From SYAN01 sp964406345 (GTDB lineage: Bacteria; Actinomycetota; Actinomycetes; Nanopelagicales; Nanopelagicaceae), in NCBI GenBank assembly GCA_964406345.1, contig CAYORK010000019.1:1-24576 (forward strand): a DNA stretch of 24,576 nt, written 5' to 3'. Positions 15,193-23,491 of this stretch are shown here, one piece after another. Position 1 is the first letter of the stretch; each line of letters opens with the position of its first letter. The notes beneath the pieces are model-generated. The model searched no databases, was not told the DNA's origin, and was given only the letters and a program-made list of their open reading frames with translations. The position numbers were made by a program, and so were the translations under genes.

Positions 15193-15456
15193 ATGATCGA
15201 TCTCGTTGGACTCAAGAGCCGTTGGAATGAAGTCTTGGATCACTTGGAGAGATCGAATCGAGTCGCGTGGCTCGCCTACTTTGACGGCAGACTCTCAGCG
15301 CTCACTGAGGGGGAACTGACTCTCGACTTTAGGGATGCTGCGAAACTTGCTGGTGATCATGACTACACCTACATACGCAAGGACGAGCATCGTCAGGCCC
15401 TCGAGGATGCCATCAAGGAGGTGACTGGTGAAAGTATCAAAGTCGTTGAGATCTAG
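15193..15456 (+). CDS. Small protein resembling the C-terminal domain of DnaX (DNA polymerase III tau/gamma)
   Basis: This soluble product has 87 aa. The pattern W-x-EVL...NRVAWLA...L-x-EGELTLDF...AL-x-x-AI-x-EVTG-x-x-IKVVEI follows the C-terminal region of actinobacterial DnaX as I remember it, but no ATPase domain is attached. The frame is open back to 14911; I start at ATG 15193 because the earlier part overlaps the membrane-protein gene. A TTG at 15172 overlapping that gene's stop is another possible start. The 3' end overlaps the GH25 gene by 29 bp and contains its ribosome site. It could be a protein-interaction domain unrelated to replication; the assignment is weak. Confidence 0.5.
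   Translation: MIDLVGLKSRWNEVLDHLERSNRVAWLAYFDGRLSALTEGELTLDFRDAAKLAGDHDYTYIRKDEHRQALEDAIKEVTGESIKVVEI
15415..15422 (+). promoter_or_regulatory. Strong Shine-Dalgarno sequence for the GH25 lysozyme
   Basis: AAGGAGGT ends 5 nt before GTG 15428 and lies within the coding part of the preceding small gene. It decides the GTG start and suggests translational coupling of the two genes. Confidence 0.8.
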
Positions 15457-17059
15457 AACTCTCATTCTCCTCTCCCTGCTCCTCGGAGCTTCCCTCCTAC
15501 AACCGCCCGCTCACAGTGCCACTTCGTCAACCTTCTTCGTGACACAGACTCCGAGCATCGGAGCACCGCTCGTATCGATTCACGGTGTAGTTAGACCAGC
15601 TGTCGCAGGAGCGGCGATAAGGATCCTCACCAGAGATGGCGATCGTTGGATCGACTCTGGACTCCGAACGAAGACCGGTTCACTCGGAACCTGGAAGGTC
15701 AGAACGACGGTAGAAGAAGCGTCCGAGGTGAACTTCAAGGCAGAGATCGACTACCAATCTCGTACCTTCACGACATCCGAACGATCACTCCGGCTCAGTC
15801 CGACTCTCACTTCGCGAAGTGGCGATCCAGCATCCCTGATTACCAAGTCTGGTCCAGGAGTTCGAATCTATGGCTCAGATGTGAGCCGCTGGCAGCATCC
15901 CAATGATCAGCCGATCAATTTCAAGAAGATGTACAAGGCTGGGATGCGATTCGTCATGATCAAGGCATCGGATACCAGGGATGACTCAGATGCTCTGGCA
16001 CGAAAGTACCTTGCGATGGATCGACATGCCGCACAAGCTGCAGGTCTCTACACCGGCTTCTATCACTACGCCACACCACCGAACACGACCAGTCGTCGGG
16101 TCGTGATCGAAGATGCCAAGGCACAAGCGCAACGTGCGATCTGGCGCTTGGCGAGCGTTGGCGGTTACACCGAGCTGGACCTTCCCTACGCGCTGGACTT
16201 CGAGAACAACTGTGTCTCTTACTCAGGAAAGCGATGCACCAAGTACTCGTCGAGGAAGTTCAACACGCTTTGGGCGGAGACTTGGCTCGATACCGTCTAT
16301 GAGAAAACCGGAAGAAAGCCCTTCCTCTATTCCTATCCTGCCTTCCTCGAGCGTGCGCTCAATCGAAGCGCGAAACTTCGAACTTATCCGCTCTGGCTCT
16401 CACACTTCGGGATCAATCCGGCGAAGGAAAGGGCTGAACCTGGCCGCAAGGTCGTCGGTTGCTTCGTCCATTCATGGAGTACCAGCGACTGCACTTCACT
16501 CTGGCAGATCTGGCAATTCTCATCGTGTGGAATCGCACCGAAGTATGGTGTTCCTGGTTCTCGACTCGACCTCAATGTCTATCGAGGAGATGTGGAGTCC
16601 TTCATTCGACTAACCCGTGGAGTCTGGGAACCGTTAGAAGGCGACTTGCTGCCGATCAATGAGTCGACCACGATGGTGATCACCAACATCAAATCCACCA
16701 CCACGGACAAGAAGATCGAGATCCAAGTCGATGTCAGGCGCGCTAATGGAGAGCCTGTGATCACAGGAAGCGTGGAGTTGATCCCAGATCCCACGATCGA
16801 CACTTCAACTGTAACGATCCGCCAAGCCACGGTAAGGGACTCGAGTGGAAGATTCACGATCTCGGTCAGGGGTTATCCAGCTGGTACTCACTTCGGTGAG
16901 ATCCGCTTCAAAGACCCCACGAAGACTCATTCCAAGAGCATGGTTCGCATCGAATTCTCGCTTCTGCAAGGCCCCGAACCCACACCGAAGCCACAGGTGA
17001 CCAAGCCTGCGATCAAGAACCCGACACTTGATGGGTGCAAACGTCAGATAAGGATGTAA
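15428..17059 (+). CDS. Secreted GH25 lysozyme-like muramidase with Ig-like flanks
   Basis: This 543-aa secreted enzyme is predicted to cut the glycan strands of peptidoglycan. A signal peptide covers residues 1-31 (TLILLSLLLGAS...AHSA). An Ig-like or beta-sandwich region follows (about 35-125). The GH25 catalytic barrel (about 145-400) has D151 in YGSDVSRWQ and the D257/E259 pair in LDFEN. A second Ig-like domain (about 410-515) ends in a Pro/Lys stretch. Four cysteines lie in the barrel half. It lacks the two-Cys tail of the secreted pair A/B. The GTG start is set by AAGGAGGT. Its TAA stop directly abuts the stop of glpD on the other strand. Confidence 0.92.
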   Translation: MKVSKSLRSRTLILLSLLLGASLLQPPAHSATSSTFFVTQTPSIGAPLVSIHGVVRPAVAGAAIRILTRDGDRWIDSGLRTKTGSLGTWKVRTTVEEASEVNFKAEIDYQSRTFTTSERSLRLSPTLTSRSGDPASLITKSGPGVRIYGSDVSRWQHPNDQPINFKKMYKAGMRFVMIKASDTRDDSDALARKYLAMDRHAAQAAGLYTGFYHYATPPNTTSRRVVIEDAKAQAQRAIWRLASVGGYTELDLPYALDFENNCVSYSGKRCTKYSSRKFNTLWAETWLDTVYEKTGRKPFLYSYPAFLERALNRSAKLRTYPLWLSHFGINPAKERAEPGRKVVGCFVHSWSTSDCTSLWQIWQFSSCGIAPKYGVPGSRLDLNVYRGDVESFIRLTRGVWEPLEGDLLPINESTTMVITNIKSTTTDKKIEIQVDVRRANGEPVITGSVELIPDPTIDTSTVTIRQATVRDSSGRFTISVRGYPAGTHFGEIRFKDPTKTHSKSMVRIEFSLLQGPEPTPKPQVTKPAIKNPTLDGCKRQIRM

Positions 17060-18700
17060 CTAGCGAGGAAGTGCGATCCGCTCAGCGGCGACATGCTCCT
17101 TGAACTCTTCGATCTCCTTGCGTCGTCGCGCGACGTTCCAACCAAGTGCCTTACCTGCAATCAATGCCACCTCATCAATGATGGCTAGACCATGATCATC
17201 GCTCTCGATACCGATGCGAGTTCGTCGATCCATGATGTCGGAGAGTGTCATCGCACCTTCGGCCGTGACGGCATAACGTATCTCCGCCTTGATGTAAGGA
17301 AGAGTTGGATCGAGAGCATCGAGCAACTTCTCCGACTTACCGAGATCAAGTACCTCAATCATCAAGGTGCCATAGCGATCAATGAGGTGAGTGGCTGTCT
17401 CTTCGCTGATTCCGTACTGCGCGGCGATCACTGGTAGACGATTACGCAGCGCCTGATATCCGTCGGCTCCGATGAGTGGCAGCCGAGCCGTCTCCGAATC
17501 CGGCGTGATCCGTCGCAATTCAGCACAGGCGATGTCGACGGCGTCCTCAGCCATTACTCGATAGGTCGTGTACTTGCCACCTGCAATGCTGACGAAGCCC
17601 GGGGTTGGGCGGTCGACTACATGTTCGCGCGATAACTTCGTTGTCGGAGAGTCCGGCGAGGAAGAGATGAGTGGACGAAGACCGGCATAGACGCCGATCA
17701 CGTCGCTTCGCTTCAATCGTGGCTTCAATACCCGATTGGCTTGGTCGAGGATGTAATCGATATCAGCATCACTAGCAACCGGGGAATTGGGGTCCTCGTG
17801 ATACTCAGTGTCCGTAGTCCCTACGATCCACTTTCCAAACCACGGGATGATGAAGAGCACGGAGACGTTTGTCTTGATGATCACGCCACCTTCTGCAGTG
17901 ATCGCATCACCAGGAACCACGATGTGGGAGCCCTTGCTCATCCTCACCTCGTAACCCGGCTTGATATCGAACTTCTCATAGAGCGCCGTAGTCCAGACTC
18001 CTCCAGCGAGGATGGTCACCTTCGCCTTGACGTCGAAAGGCTTCTTGCCATCGACGGAGATCTTCACTCCTGTGATCCGCTTACCCGTCCGCAATACATC
18101 GGCCACTTCGGCGCGTGTGACGATCCTGGCACCGTACTTCTTCGCAGTTCGTGCGATCGTCATGGTGTGACGAGCATCGTCCACTTGGGCGTCGAAGTAT
18201 TGGATCCCGCCGGCGACGACATCGCTCCGAAGACTTGGTGCGATCTTGGCGATTTTCCTGCCATCGAGATGCTTATGCCACGGCAGCGCACGCTTGAATC
18301 CGCGCAGGATGTCGTAGAGAGCAAGACCAGCGCCAACGTAAGTTCGCTCACGAAGTTTCTCGGTCAGCGGATAGATGAAACTCACGGGTTTGACCAGATG
18401 AGGCGCGAGAGTCGTCACCATCATCTCTCGCTCGCGAAGGGCTTCCTTGACTAGTCGGAAGTCGTATTGCTCCAAGTAACGAAGCCCACCATGGATCAAC
18501 TTCGATGACCTCGATGAGGAGCCGGATGCAAGGTCCGCCGCCTCGACCAGTGCAACTGACAATCCGCGACTCGCAGCATCGAGAGCGATTCCTGCTCCGG
18601 TTACCCCGCCTCCGATGACGACGATGTCGAACTCATCACGCTGGAGACTCTCGAGATCCTCGCCTCTTTGATCGGGATTGAGGGCTGAATTGAGGAGCAT
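17060..18700 (-). CDS. glpD: Aerobic glycerol-3-phosphate dehydrogenase
   Basis: This 546-aa FAD enzyme oxidises glycerol-3-phosphate to dihydroxyacetone phosphate at the membrane and passes electrons to quinone. The N-terminal FAD fold shows VVIGGGVTGAGIALDAASRG, and GGLRYLEQYDF, TDTEY and GGKYTTYRVMAEDA are conserved blocks of the family. A C-terminal helical domain completes it. The start at 18700 (MLLNSALNPDQR) is chosen because the longer frame would run into glpK and the -10 box TATCCT lies 9 nt upstream. It is divergent from glpK, its pathway partner, across a 21-bp gap. Confidence 0.95.
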   Translation of the reverse strand: MLLNSALNPDQRGEDLESLQRDEFDIVVIGGGVTGAGIALDAASRGLSVALVEAADLASGSSSRSSKLIHGGLRYLEQYDFRLVKEALREREMMVTTLAPHLVKPVSFIYPLTEKLRERTYVGAGLALYDILRGFKRALPWHKHLDGRKIAKIAPSLRSDVVAGGIQYFDAQVDDARHTMTIARTAKKYGARIVTRAEVADVLRTGKRITGVKISVDGKKPFDVKAKVTILAGGVWTTALYEKFDIKPGYEVRMSKGSHIVVPGDAITAEGGVIIKTNVSVLFIIPWFGKWIVGTTDTEYHEDPNSPVASDADIDYILDQANRVLKPRLKRSDVIGVYAGLRPLISSSPDSPTTKLSREHVVDRPTPGFVSIAGGKYTTYRVMAEDAVDIACAELRRITPDSETARLPLIGADGYQALRNRLPVIAAQYGISEETATHLIDRYGTLMIEVLDLGKSEKLLDALDPTLPYIKAEIRYAVTAEGAMTLSDIMDRRTRIGIESDDHGLAIIDEVALIAGKALGWNVARRRKEIEEFKEHVAAERIALPR

Positions 18701-18708
18701 CACGGGCT

Positions 18709-18715
18709 TAGGATA
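18709..18715. promoter_or_regulatory. Symmetric -10 element TAGGATA for divergent glpD and glpK
   Basis: TAGGAT on the plus strand (18709-18714) and TATCCT on the minus strand (18715-18710) both fit TANNNT and share five positions. Counting from -12, the two transcripts would start at 18721 and 18703, 18 bp apart, at or within 3 nt of the two start codons. No ribosome site precedes either gene. The whole gap is 21 bp, so there is no space for a separate operator. Confidence 0.6.
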
Positions 18716-18721
18716 ACCGGC

Positions 18722-20194
18722 ATGCCACACATCGGCTCGCTCGACCAAGGAACCTCAAGTACGCGCTTCATGATCTTCGACGAGAGTGGATCTCTCGTGG
18801 CGCAACATCAGTTGGAACATCGTCAGATTCTTCCGACCGCAGGTTGGGTGGAACATGATGCTGAGGAGATTTGGGAACGCAGTTGCGAGGTGATCACCTC
18901 CGCCTTGACGAAGGCAGGACTAAAGGGAAGCGACCTCACAGGCATCGGCATCACCAATCAACGAGAGACGACTGTCCTTTGGAGCAGAACCACTGGAAAG
19001 CCGGTCGGTAATGCCATCGTCTGGCAAGACACAAGGACGACTCCGATACTTGATGCCCTCTCCGACCATCAGAAGCAGGCCCTGGTGTCGAAGAGTGGGC
19101 TCGCAATCGCGCCATATTTCTCCGCCAGCAAGATCGCCTGGTTGCTCCGTGAATACAAGGTCTCGCCTGATGAAGTCATGGTCGGCACCATCGACTCTTG
19201 GTTGATCTACAAGCTCACTGGCGGCAGGGTCCACGCCACTGATGTCACCAATGCATCACGGACCATGTTGATGAATCTTGAGACTTTGGATTGGGACGAC
19301 GAACTCCTCTCCTTCTTCGACATCCCTCGTTCGATACTTCCCGCAATCAAGCCTTCAATCTCCATCTTCGGCGAGACCGAGACCAACGGACCGTTTGGCT
19401 CTGAAGTTGAGATCGCTGGAGTCCTTGGCGATCAACAGGCTGCGATGGTCGGCCAAGCATGTTTCTCTCGTGGTGAATCGAAGACCACTTATGGCACCGG
19501 CAACTTTGCGCTACTCAACACTGGTGAGGAGATCGTCCGCTCTCAACATGGACTATTGACCACGCTCTGCTATCAATTTGAGGATCAGCCAGCAATCTAT
19601 GCCCTTGAAGGTTCAGTCGCGGTGACTGGCTCAGCAGTGCAATGGCTGCGCGATCAGCTCGGAATCATCGGATCCGCGAGTGAGATAGAAGCCCTTGCCG
19701 CAAGCGTTGAGGATAACGGCGGCGTCTACTTCGTCCCTGCATTCTCCGGACTCTTCGCTCCATACTGGCGAAGCGATGCTCGAGGCGTGATGGTCGGTCT
19801 AACCCGGGCAGCGACGAAAGCGCATATCGCTCGCGCCACTTTGGAGGCGATCTGCTACCAGACCCGTGATGTGCTCGATGCGATGACTCAAGACTCTGGG
19901 GTTGCACTTCGAGAGATGCGAGTCGATGGTGGCATCACTGCAAATGCACTCTGCATGCAGATCCAATCAGACATCATGCAGATCGATGTCGTACGGCCGG
20001 AGATCAACGAGACGACTGCGCTTGGGGCATGTTTCGCAGCCGGTCTTGCGACGGGAGTGTGGAAGAGCGTCGATGAACTCAAAGCCAAGTGGCGAGAGAG
20101 TGCTCGTTGGCATCCAACTAAGGAGTCCCCGCTAGCGACCACAGGGCATAGAACCTGGAAGCGCGCGATCGAGAGAACGCTGGACTGGCAGTAG
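18722..20194 (+). CDS. glpK: Glycerol kinase
   Basis: This 490-aa cytoplasmic FGGY-family kinase phosphorylates glycerol with ATP to give glycerol-3-phosphate, the GlpD substrate. It has the N-terminal phosphate loop SLDQGTSSTRFMIFD, the GITNQRETTVLW and VWQDTRT blocks, GDQQAAMVGQ, YGTGNFALLNTG, and the C-terminal DGGITANALCMQIQSDI segment. The length is normal. The message is probably leaderless from the shared -10 box. No glycerol facilitator gene is in the window. It ends 15 bp from the stop of the convergent alpha-galactosidase gene. Confidence 0.96.
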   Translation: MPHIGSLDQGTSSTRFMIFDESGSLVAQHQLEHRQILPTAGWVEHDAEEIWERSCEVITSALTKAGLKGSDLTGIGITNQRETTVLWSRTTGKPVGNAIVWQDTRTTPILDALSDHQKQALVSKSGLAIAPYFSASKIAWLLREYKVSPDEVMVGTIDSWLIYKLTGGRVHATDVTNASRTMLMNLETLDWDDELLSFFDIPRSILPAIKPSISIFGETETNGPFGSEVEIAGVLGDQQAAMVGQACFSRGESKTTYGTGNFALLNTGEEIVRSQHGLLTTLCYQFEDQPAIYALEGSVAVTGSAVQWLRDQLGIIGSASEIEALAASVEDNGGVYFVPAFSGLFAPYWRSDARGVMVGLTRAATKAHIARATLEAICYQTRDVLDAMTQDSGVALREMRVDGGITANALCMQIQSDIMQIDVVRPEINETTALGACFAAGLATGVWKSVDELKAKWRESARWHPTKESPLATTGHRTWKRAIERTLDWQ

Positions 20195-20209
20195 CTGGGC
20201 GAACTCGCT

Positions 20210-22345
20210 TTAGAGCGCGATGATCTCCATGAGAAGCGCGTTCTCGGGTTCGAGGATCGGAGCAGTGACTCCGACTCGCATCAACGCGTCACCTGAGATC
20301 TCAACACCTTCGAACCATGGCGGTGAGGCAAGTGCCATCTCTCGCGGCTTTCCCGCTGGAAAGACTGGAGCAAGACGATATCGACGATCTGCATCCAAGC
20401 CTCGGAATCGCAACGCAGCCGGATGTGAAGTTGATGCTGGTTCCAGCTGTGCGTAGGTGAAGAGCGCTCGCTTTCGATCTTCACTGACGACGCCATAGAG
20501 GTAGGCCGATTCATCGCGATGATCGATACGAATATTGGTGCCGCGATGTATCCACTCCCTATTGGACTTGTAATAGGTCGCCCAACTCTTCAAGAGCGCA
20601 CGATCCTCATCGCTCGTCGAGGTGATGTCCCACTCGATACCGGCATGACCAAAGAGTGCAGTCGCTGCCCGCATCGAGAGTGGCGTCCTTCGCCCCGATT
20701 GATGACTTGGGAAAGGACCAATATGAGTGCCCAACAACTCCGGTGGAATGAATTGAGCACTCCATCGCTGGATCGATTGTCTCGAGAGTGCGTCATTGTT
20801 GTCGCTGGTCCAGAAGCGATCGACATGGTCGATGATGCCAAGGTCGATTCGAGCCCCGCCTGATGCACACGATTCGATCTCAAGTCCTGGGTGCGCCGCC
20901 TTGAGCGCGTCGAAGAATCGATATATGGCATCGACTTGCACGCGATACTTGGCGCGACTCTCACTTCCAGCATCGACAAGAACACGATTGTGATCCCACT
21001 TGATGTAACTGACGCCGACTTCACCGATGACAGCGCTGATCTTTGCGAAAAGAAAATCGAAGGCCTCGTGATTTGCAAGGTCTAGAACCAACTCATGACG
21101 CCAGAGAGGTTGCCTTCTCTCATGGACCTTCAGCACCCACTCCGGATGGGCCCGATAGAGGTCAGAGTCAGGATTGACCATCTCTCCCTCGAACCAGAGA
21201 CCAAACTCCATACCTTTGGAGCGGACGTAATCTGCGATGGGTTTGAGGCCCTGCGGCCATACATCTGGCGAAACGGTCCAGTCACCAAGACCGCTTCGAT
21301 CGCTCCGTCGCGAGCCGAACCAGCCATCATCAAGTACGACTCGTTCCACGCCAACTTCAGCGGCTGCATCGATGATGCCACGGACACGGTCCTCACGATG
21401 ATCGAAGTAGATTGCTTCCCACATATTGAGGGTCAATGGTCTTGGTTTCGCGGGGTGGTTCGGCCGACTGCGTAGCGAACGATGATGATTGCTTGCGATG
21501 CCATCGAGGCCTGCATCTGAGTAACTCGCGACGAGAGTTGGGGCGAGATAACTCTCTCCCTTGGCCAGAATCACCTCGCCAGGAAAGAGGATCTCACCTG
21601 CTCCAATCCACTGTTCCCCTTCGTAACTCTTCTCGATTTGATGGAGCGAATTTCCACTATGTGCAAGGGCAACTGACCAGACCTCGCCATCTACAAAGTT
21701 GGAGGACTCTTCCATCGCAAGGAGACCGATGGTGAAGTTATGTCCACTTCTACCCTCTCGAGTCTCCCGTGAGAAAAGACCGACATCGATGGATGAGCGT
21801 TGCGGTTGTCGCTCATTCGACCAGCGGCCGAAGAAGTCGAGTCGCTCGCTCGCATGATCCGGCAAGGGAAGCCAATATCGCAAAGAATTGAGTGTGTAAG
21901 CATCGCCGTGATTGATCAATCTATAGCTGACTCGCAAGATCCCGAATCGATCGATATGTAGTCGCACCTGAAGTTCCAGTTTGAGGTCATCATCGCGTGT
22001 CTCAAGCTCGATGAGATCGCCTTCGGCTTTGAGTGATCTCACATGAAATTTGCTCGACCAATCACGACCATCTCGATGTCCTTCTAGAGCGGGTGAACCG
22101 AGGAATCCGCGCGAGTGCTCGTGCAAGATGCCAGGCCACGGTTGCTCATCGAATTGACTGTGTCCTAGCGCTCGCGAACGTAAGGAGCGAAGAGATCTAC
22201 TCTCTCGCTTTGGGTCGAAGGAGATCTCTCTACCCCAATGATGGATGACGAAAGCACCATCTATCACCTCTGCGATCAACTGTGCTCCGCCGCCAGTGAT
22301 GACCGCGAATTGTTCTGTAATGGGAAAGGTGGCGTCAGAAGCCAT
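20210..22345 (-). CDS. GH36 alpha-galactosidase
   Basis: This 711-aa enzyme releases galactose from raffinose- or melibiose-type sugars. An N-terminal beta-sandwich (to about 300) precedes the TIM barrel. Nucleophile D451 is in YIKWDHNR and acid/base D515 in WTSDNND; NMWEAIYFD and LDDGWFG are family blocks. There is no signal peptide, so it works inside the cell on imported sugar, though no importer for it is in the window. The start at 22345 is chosen because upstream residues of the open frame overlap galT and because TACTCT ends 6 nt before the ATG. It is divergent from galT/galK, which handle its product. Confidence 0.94.
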   Translation of the reverse strand: MASDATFPITEQFAVITGGGAQLIAEVIDGAFVIHHWGREISFDPKRESRSLRSLRSRALGHSQFDEQPWPGILHEHSRGFLGSPALEGHRDGRDWSSKFHVRSLKAEGDLIELETRDDDLKLELQVRLHIDRFGILRVSYRLINHGDAYTLNSLRYWLPLPDHASERLDFFGRWSNERQPQRSSIDVGLFSRETREGRSGHNFTIGLLAMEESSNFVDGEVWSVALAHSGNSLHQIEKSYEGEQWIGAGEILFPGEVILAKGESYLAPTLVASYSDAGLDGIASNHHRSLRSRPNHPAKPRPLTLNMWEAIYFDHREDRVRGIIDAAAEVGVERVVLDDGWFGSRRSDRSGLGDWTVSPDVWPQGLKPIADYVRSKGMEFGLWFEGEMVNPDSDLYRAHPEWVLKVHERRQPLWRHELVLDLANHEAFDFLFAKISAVIGEVGVSYIKWDHNRVLVDAGSESRAKYRVQVDAIYRFFDALKAAHPGLEIESCASGGARIDLGIIDHVDRFWTSDNNDALSRQSIQRWSAQFIPPELLGTHIGPFPSHQSGRRTPLSMRAATALFGHAGIEWDITSTSDEDRALLKSWATYYKSNREWIHRGTNIRIDHRDESAYLYGVVSEDRKRALFTYAQLEPASTSHPAALRFRGLDADRRYRLAPVFPAGKPREMALASPPWFEGVEISGDALMRVGVTAPILEPENALLMEIIAL

Positions 22346-22350
22346 GACGG

Positions 22351-22357
22351 TAGAGTA
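22351..22357. promoter_or_regulatory. Symmetric -10 element TAGAGTA for divergent alpha-galactosidase and galT
   Basis: TAGAGT on the plus strand (22351-22356) and TACTCT on the minus strand (22357-22352) both fit TANNNT. Predicted transcript starts are 22363 (4 nt before the galT ATG) and 22345 (the first base of the alpha-galactosidase ATG), 18 bp apart. The gap between start codons is 21 bp, the same as in the glp pair. No Shine-Dalgarno sequence is seen on either side. Confidence 0.55.
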
Positions 22358-22366
22358 TCTCTCCTC

Positions 22367-23491
22367 ATGAGTAGCGTCTCTCTGCCGGTCGAACGTGACG
22401 TCGTTCGCCAAGACCGTGTGATGGCCGATGGACGCACTATTCGCTACTACGACACCAAGCACCAGCAGCGCATTGCCCATGACCAACGCGAGAAGGAAGA
22501 ACAACCGGGCATCGGAGAGCTGCGCCTTGATCCACTTCTCAACGAGTGGGTCGCAATGGCCGCCCATCGGCAAGGTCGGATCTTCTTGCCACCGAAGGAA
22601 CTCTGCCCTCTCTGTCCCTCGAAGCCCGGCCTACTAAGTGAGATCCCCGAAGATGATTATGAAGTCGTGGTCTTCGACAATCGTTTTCCCTCGCTAAGAC
22701 CCCCAACAGGATCATGGTCCCTTCCAAGCGATCTCAGCATCGAGACACCGATTGTCGATGCGGCCGGTAAGTGCGAGGTGGTTTGCTTCACTGCAGAGCA
22801 TGCGACATCCTTCAAGGACCTCTCAACGGCCCGCATTGCGACACTCCTCAGCGCATGGCGCGATCGCACTGCTGAGATCTCGAAACTCCCATTCATCGAA
22901 CAGATCTTCATCTTCGAGAATCGTGGCGAAGAGATCGGTGTGACCCTCTTCCATCCCCATGGGCAGATATACGCCTACCCCTACATCACTCCCCGCACCG
23001 AGAAGATGCTCCGGGTCGCGAAGGCACATAAGGATCGCACTGGCAGAGTCTTGATGGATGATGTGATCGCTCGCGAGATCAAGGATGAAGTTAGGGTCAT
23101 TGCGAAGAACGATGAATGGATCGCATATGTCCCGTGGGCATCGCGGTACCCATTCGAGATCCATGTCGCGCCTCTTCGCCCCGTCGCAGATCTCGTCGGG
23201 CTCGACGAGAGACAGTGTGCTCTCTTCCCTGCGCTCGCAAAGGAAGTGATGCAACGACTCGATGGCGTCTTTGGGATCGAAATGGCATACATCGCTGCTT
23301 GGCATCAAGCACCGGTGCGCACCGGCCGTGACGTACTACGCCTTCATTGGCAGATCACCAGCGTTCGACGCCAACCGGGGAAGTTGAAGTATCTCGCTGG
23401 TTCGGAGTCGGCGATGGGTGCCTTCATCATGGATATGAAACCGGAGCAGTCTGCGGCACAACTTCGTGAAGTGAAGCTCGAAGGCAACTAG
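22367..23491 (+). CDS. galT: Galactose-1-phosphate uridylyltransferase
   Basis: This 374-aa Leloir-pathway enzyme swaps UMP between UDP-glucose and galactose-1-phosphate. The active-site triad HPH is in LFHPHGQIYAYPY (H196, H198), and the N-terminal zinc-type motif CPLC is at 80-83. The start at 22367 begins the protein with a usual-length N-terminus; the frame is open 43 codons further up but that part overlaps the alpha-galactosidase gene. A later ATG (codon 19) is possible. The stop TAG is followed directly by the galK ATG, so the two are an operon. Confidence 0.94.
   Translation: MSSVSLPVERDVVRQDRVMADGRTIRYYDTKHQQRIAHDQREKEEQPGIGELRLDPLLNEWVAMAAHRQGRIFLPPKELCPLCPSKPGLLSEIPEDDYEVVVFDNRFPSLRPPTGSWSLPSDLSIETPIVDAAGKCEVVCFTAEHATSFKDLSTARIATLLSAWRDRTAEISKLPFIEQIFIFENRGEEIGVTLFHPHGQIYAYPYITPRTEKMLRVAKAHKDRTGRVLMDDVIAREIKDEVRVIAKNDEWIAYVPWASRYPFEIHVAPLRPVADLVGLDERQCALFPALAKEVMQRLDGVFGIEMAYIAAWHQAPVRTGRDVLRLHWQITSVRRQPGKLKYLAGSESAMGAFIMDMKPEQSAAQLREVKLEGN

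Noticed and set aside
17741..18454. 237-codon plus-strand open frame opposite glpD
   Set aside because: It lies fully inside a confident glpD gene, has no family-like segments, and is the kind of antisense frame expected from this codon usage.
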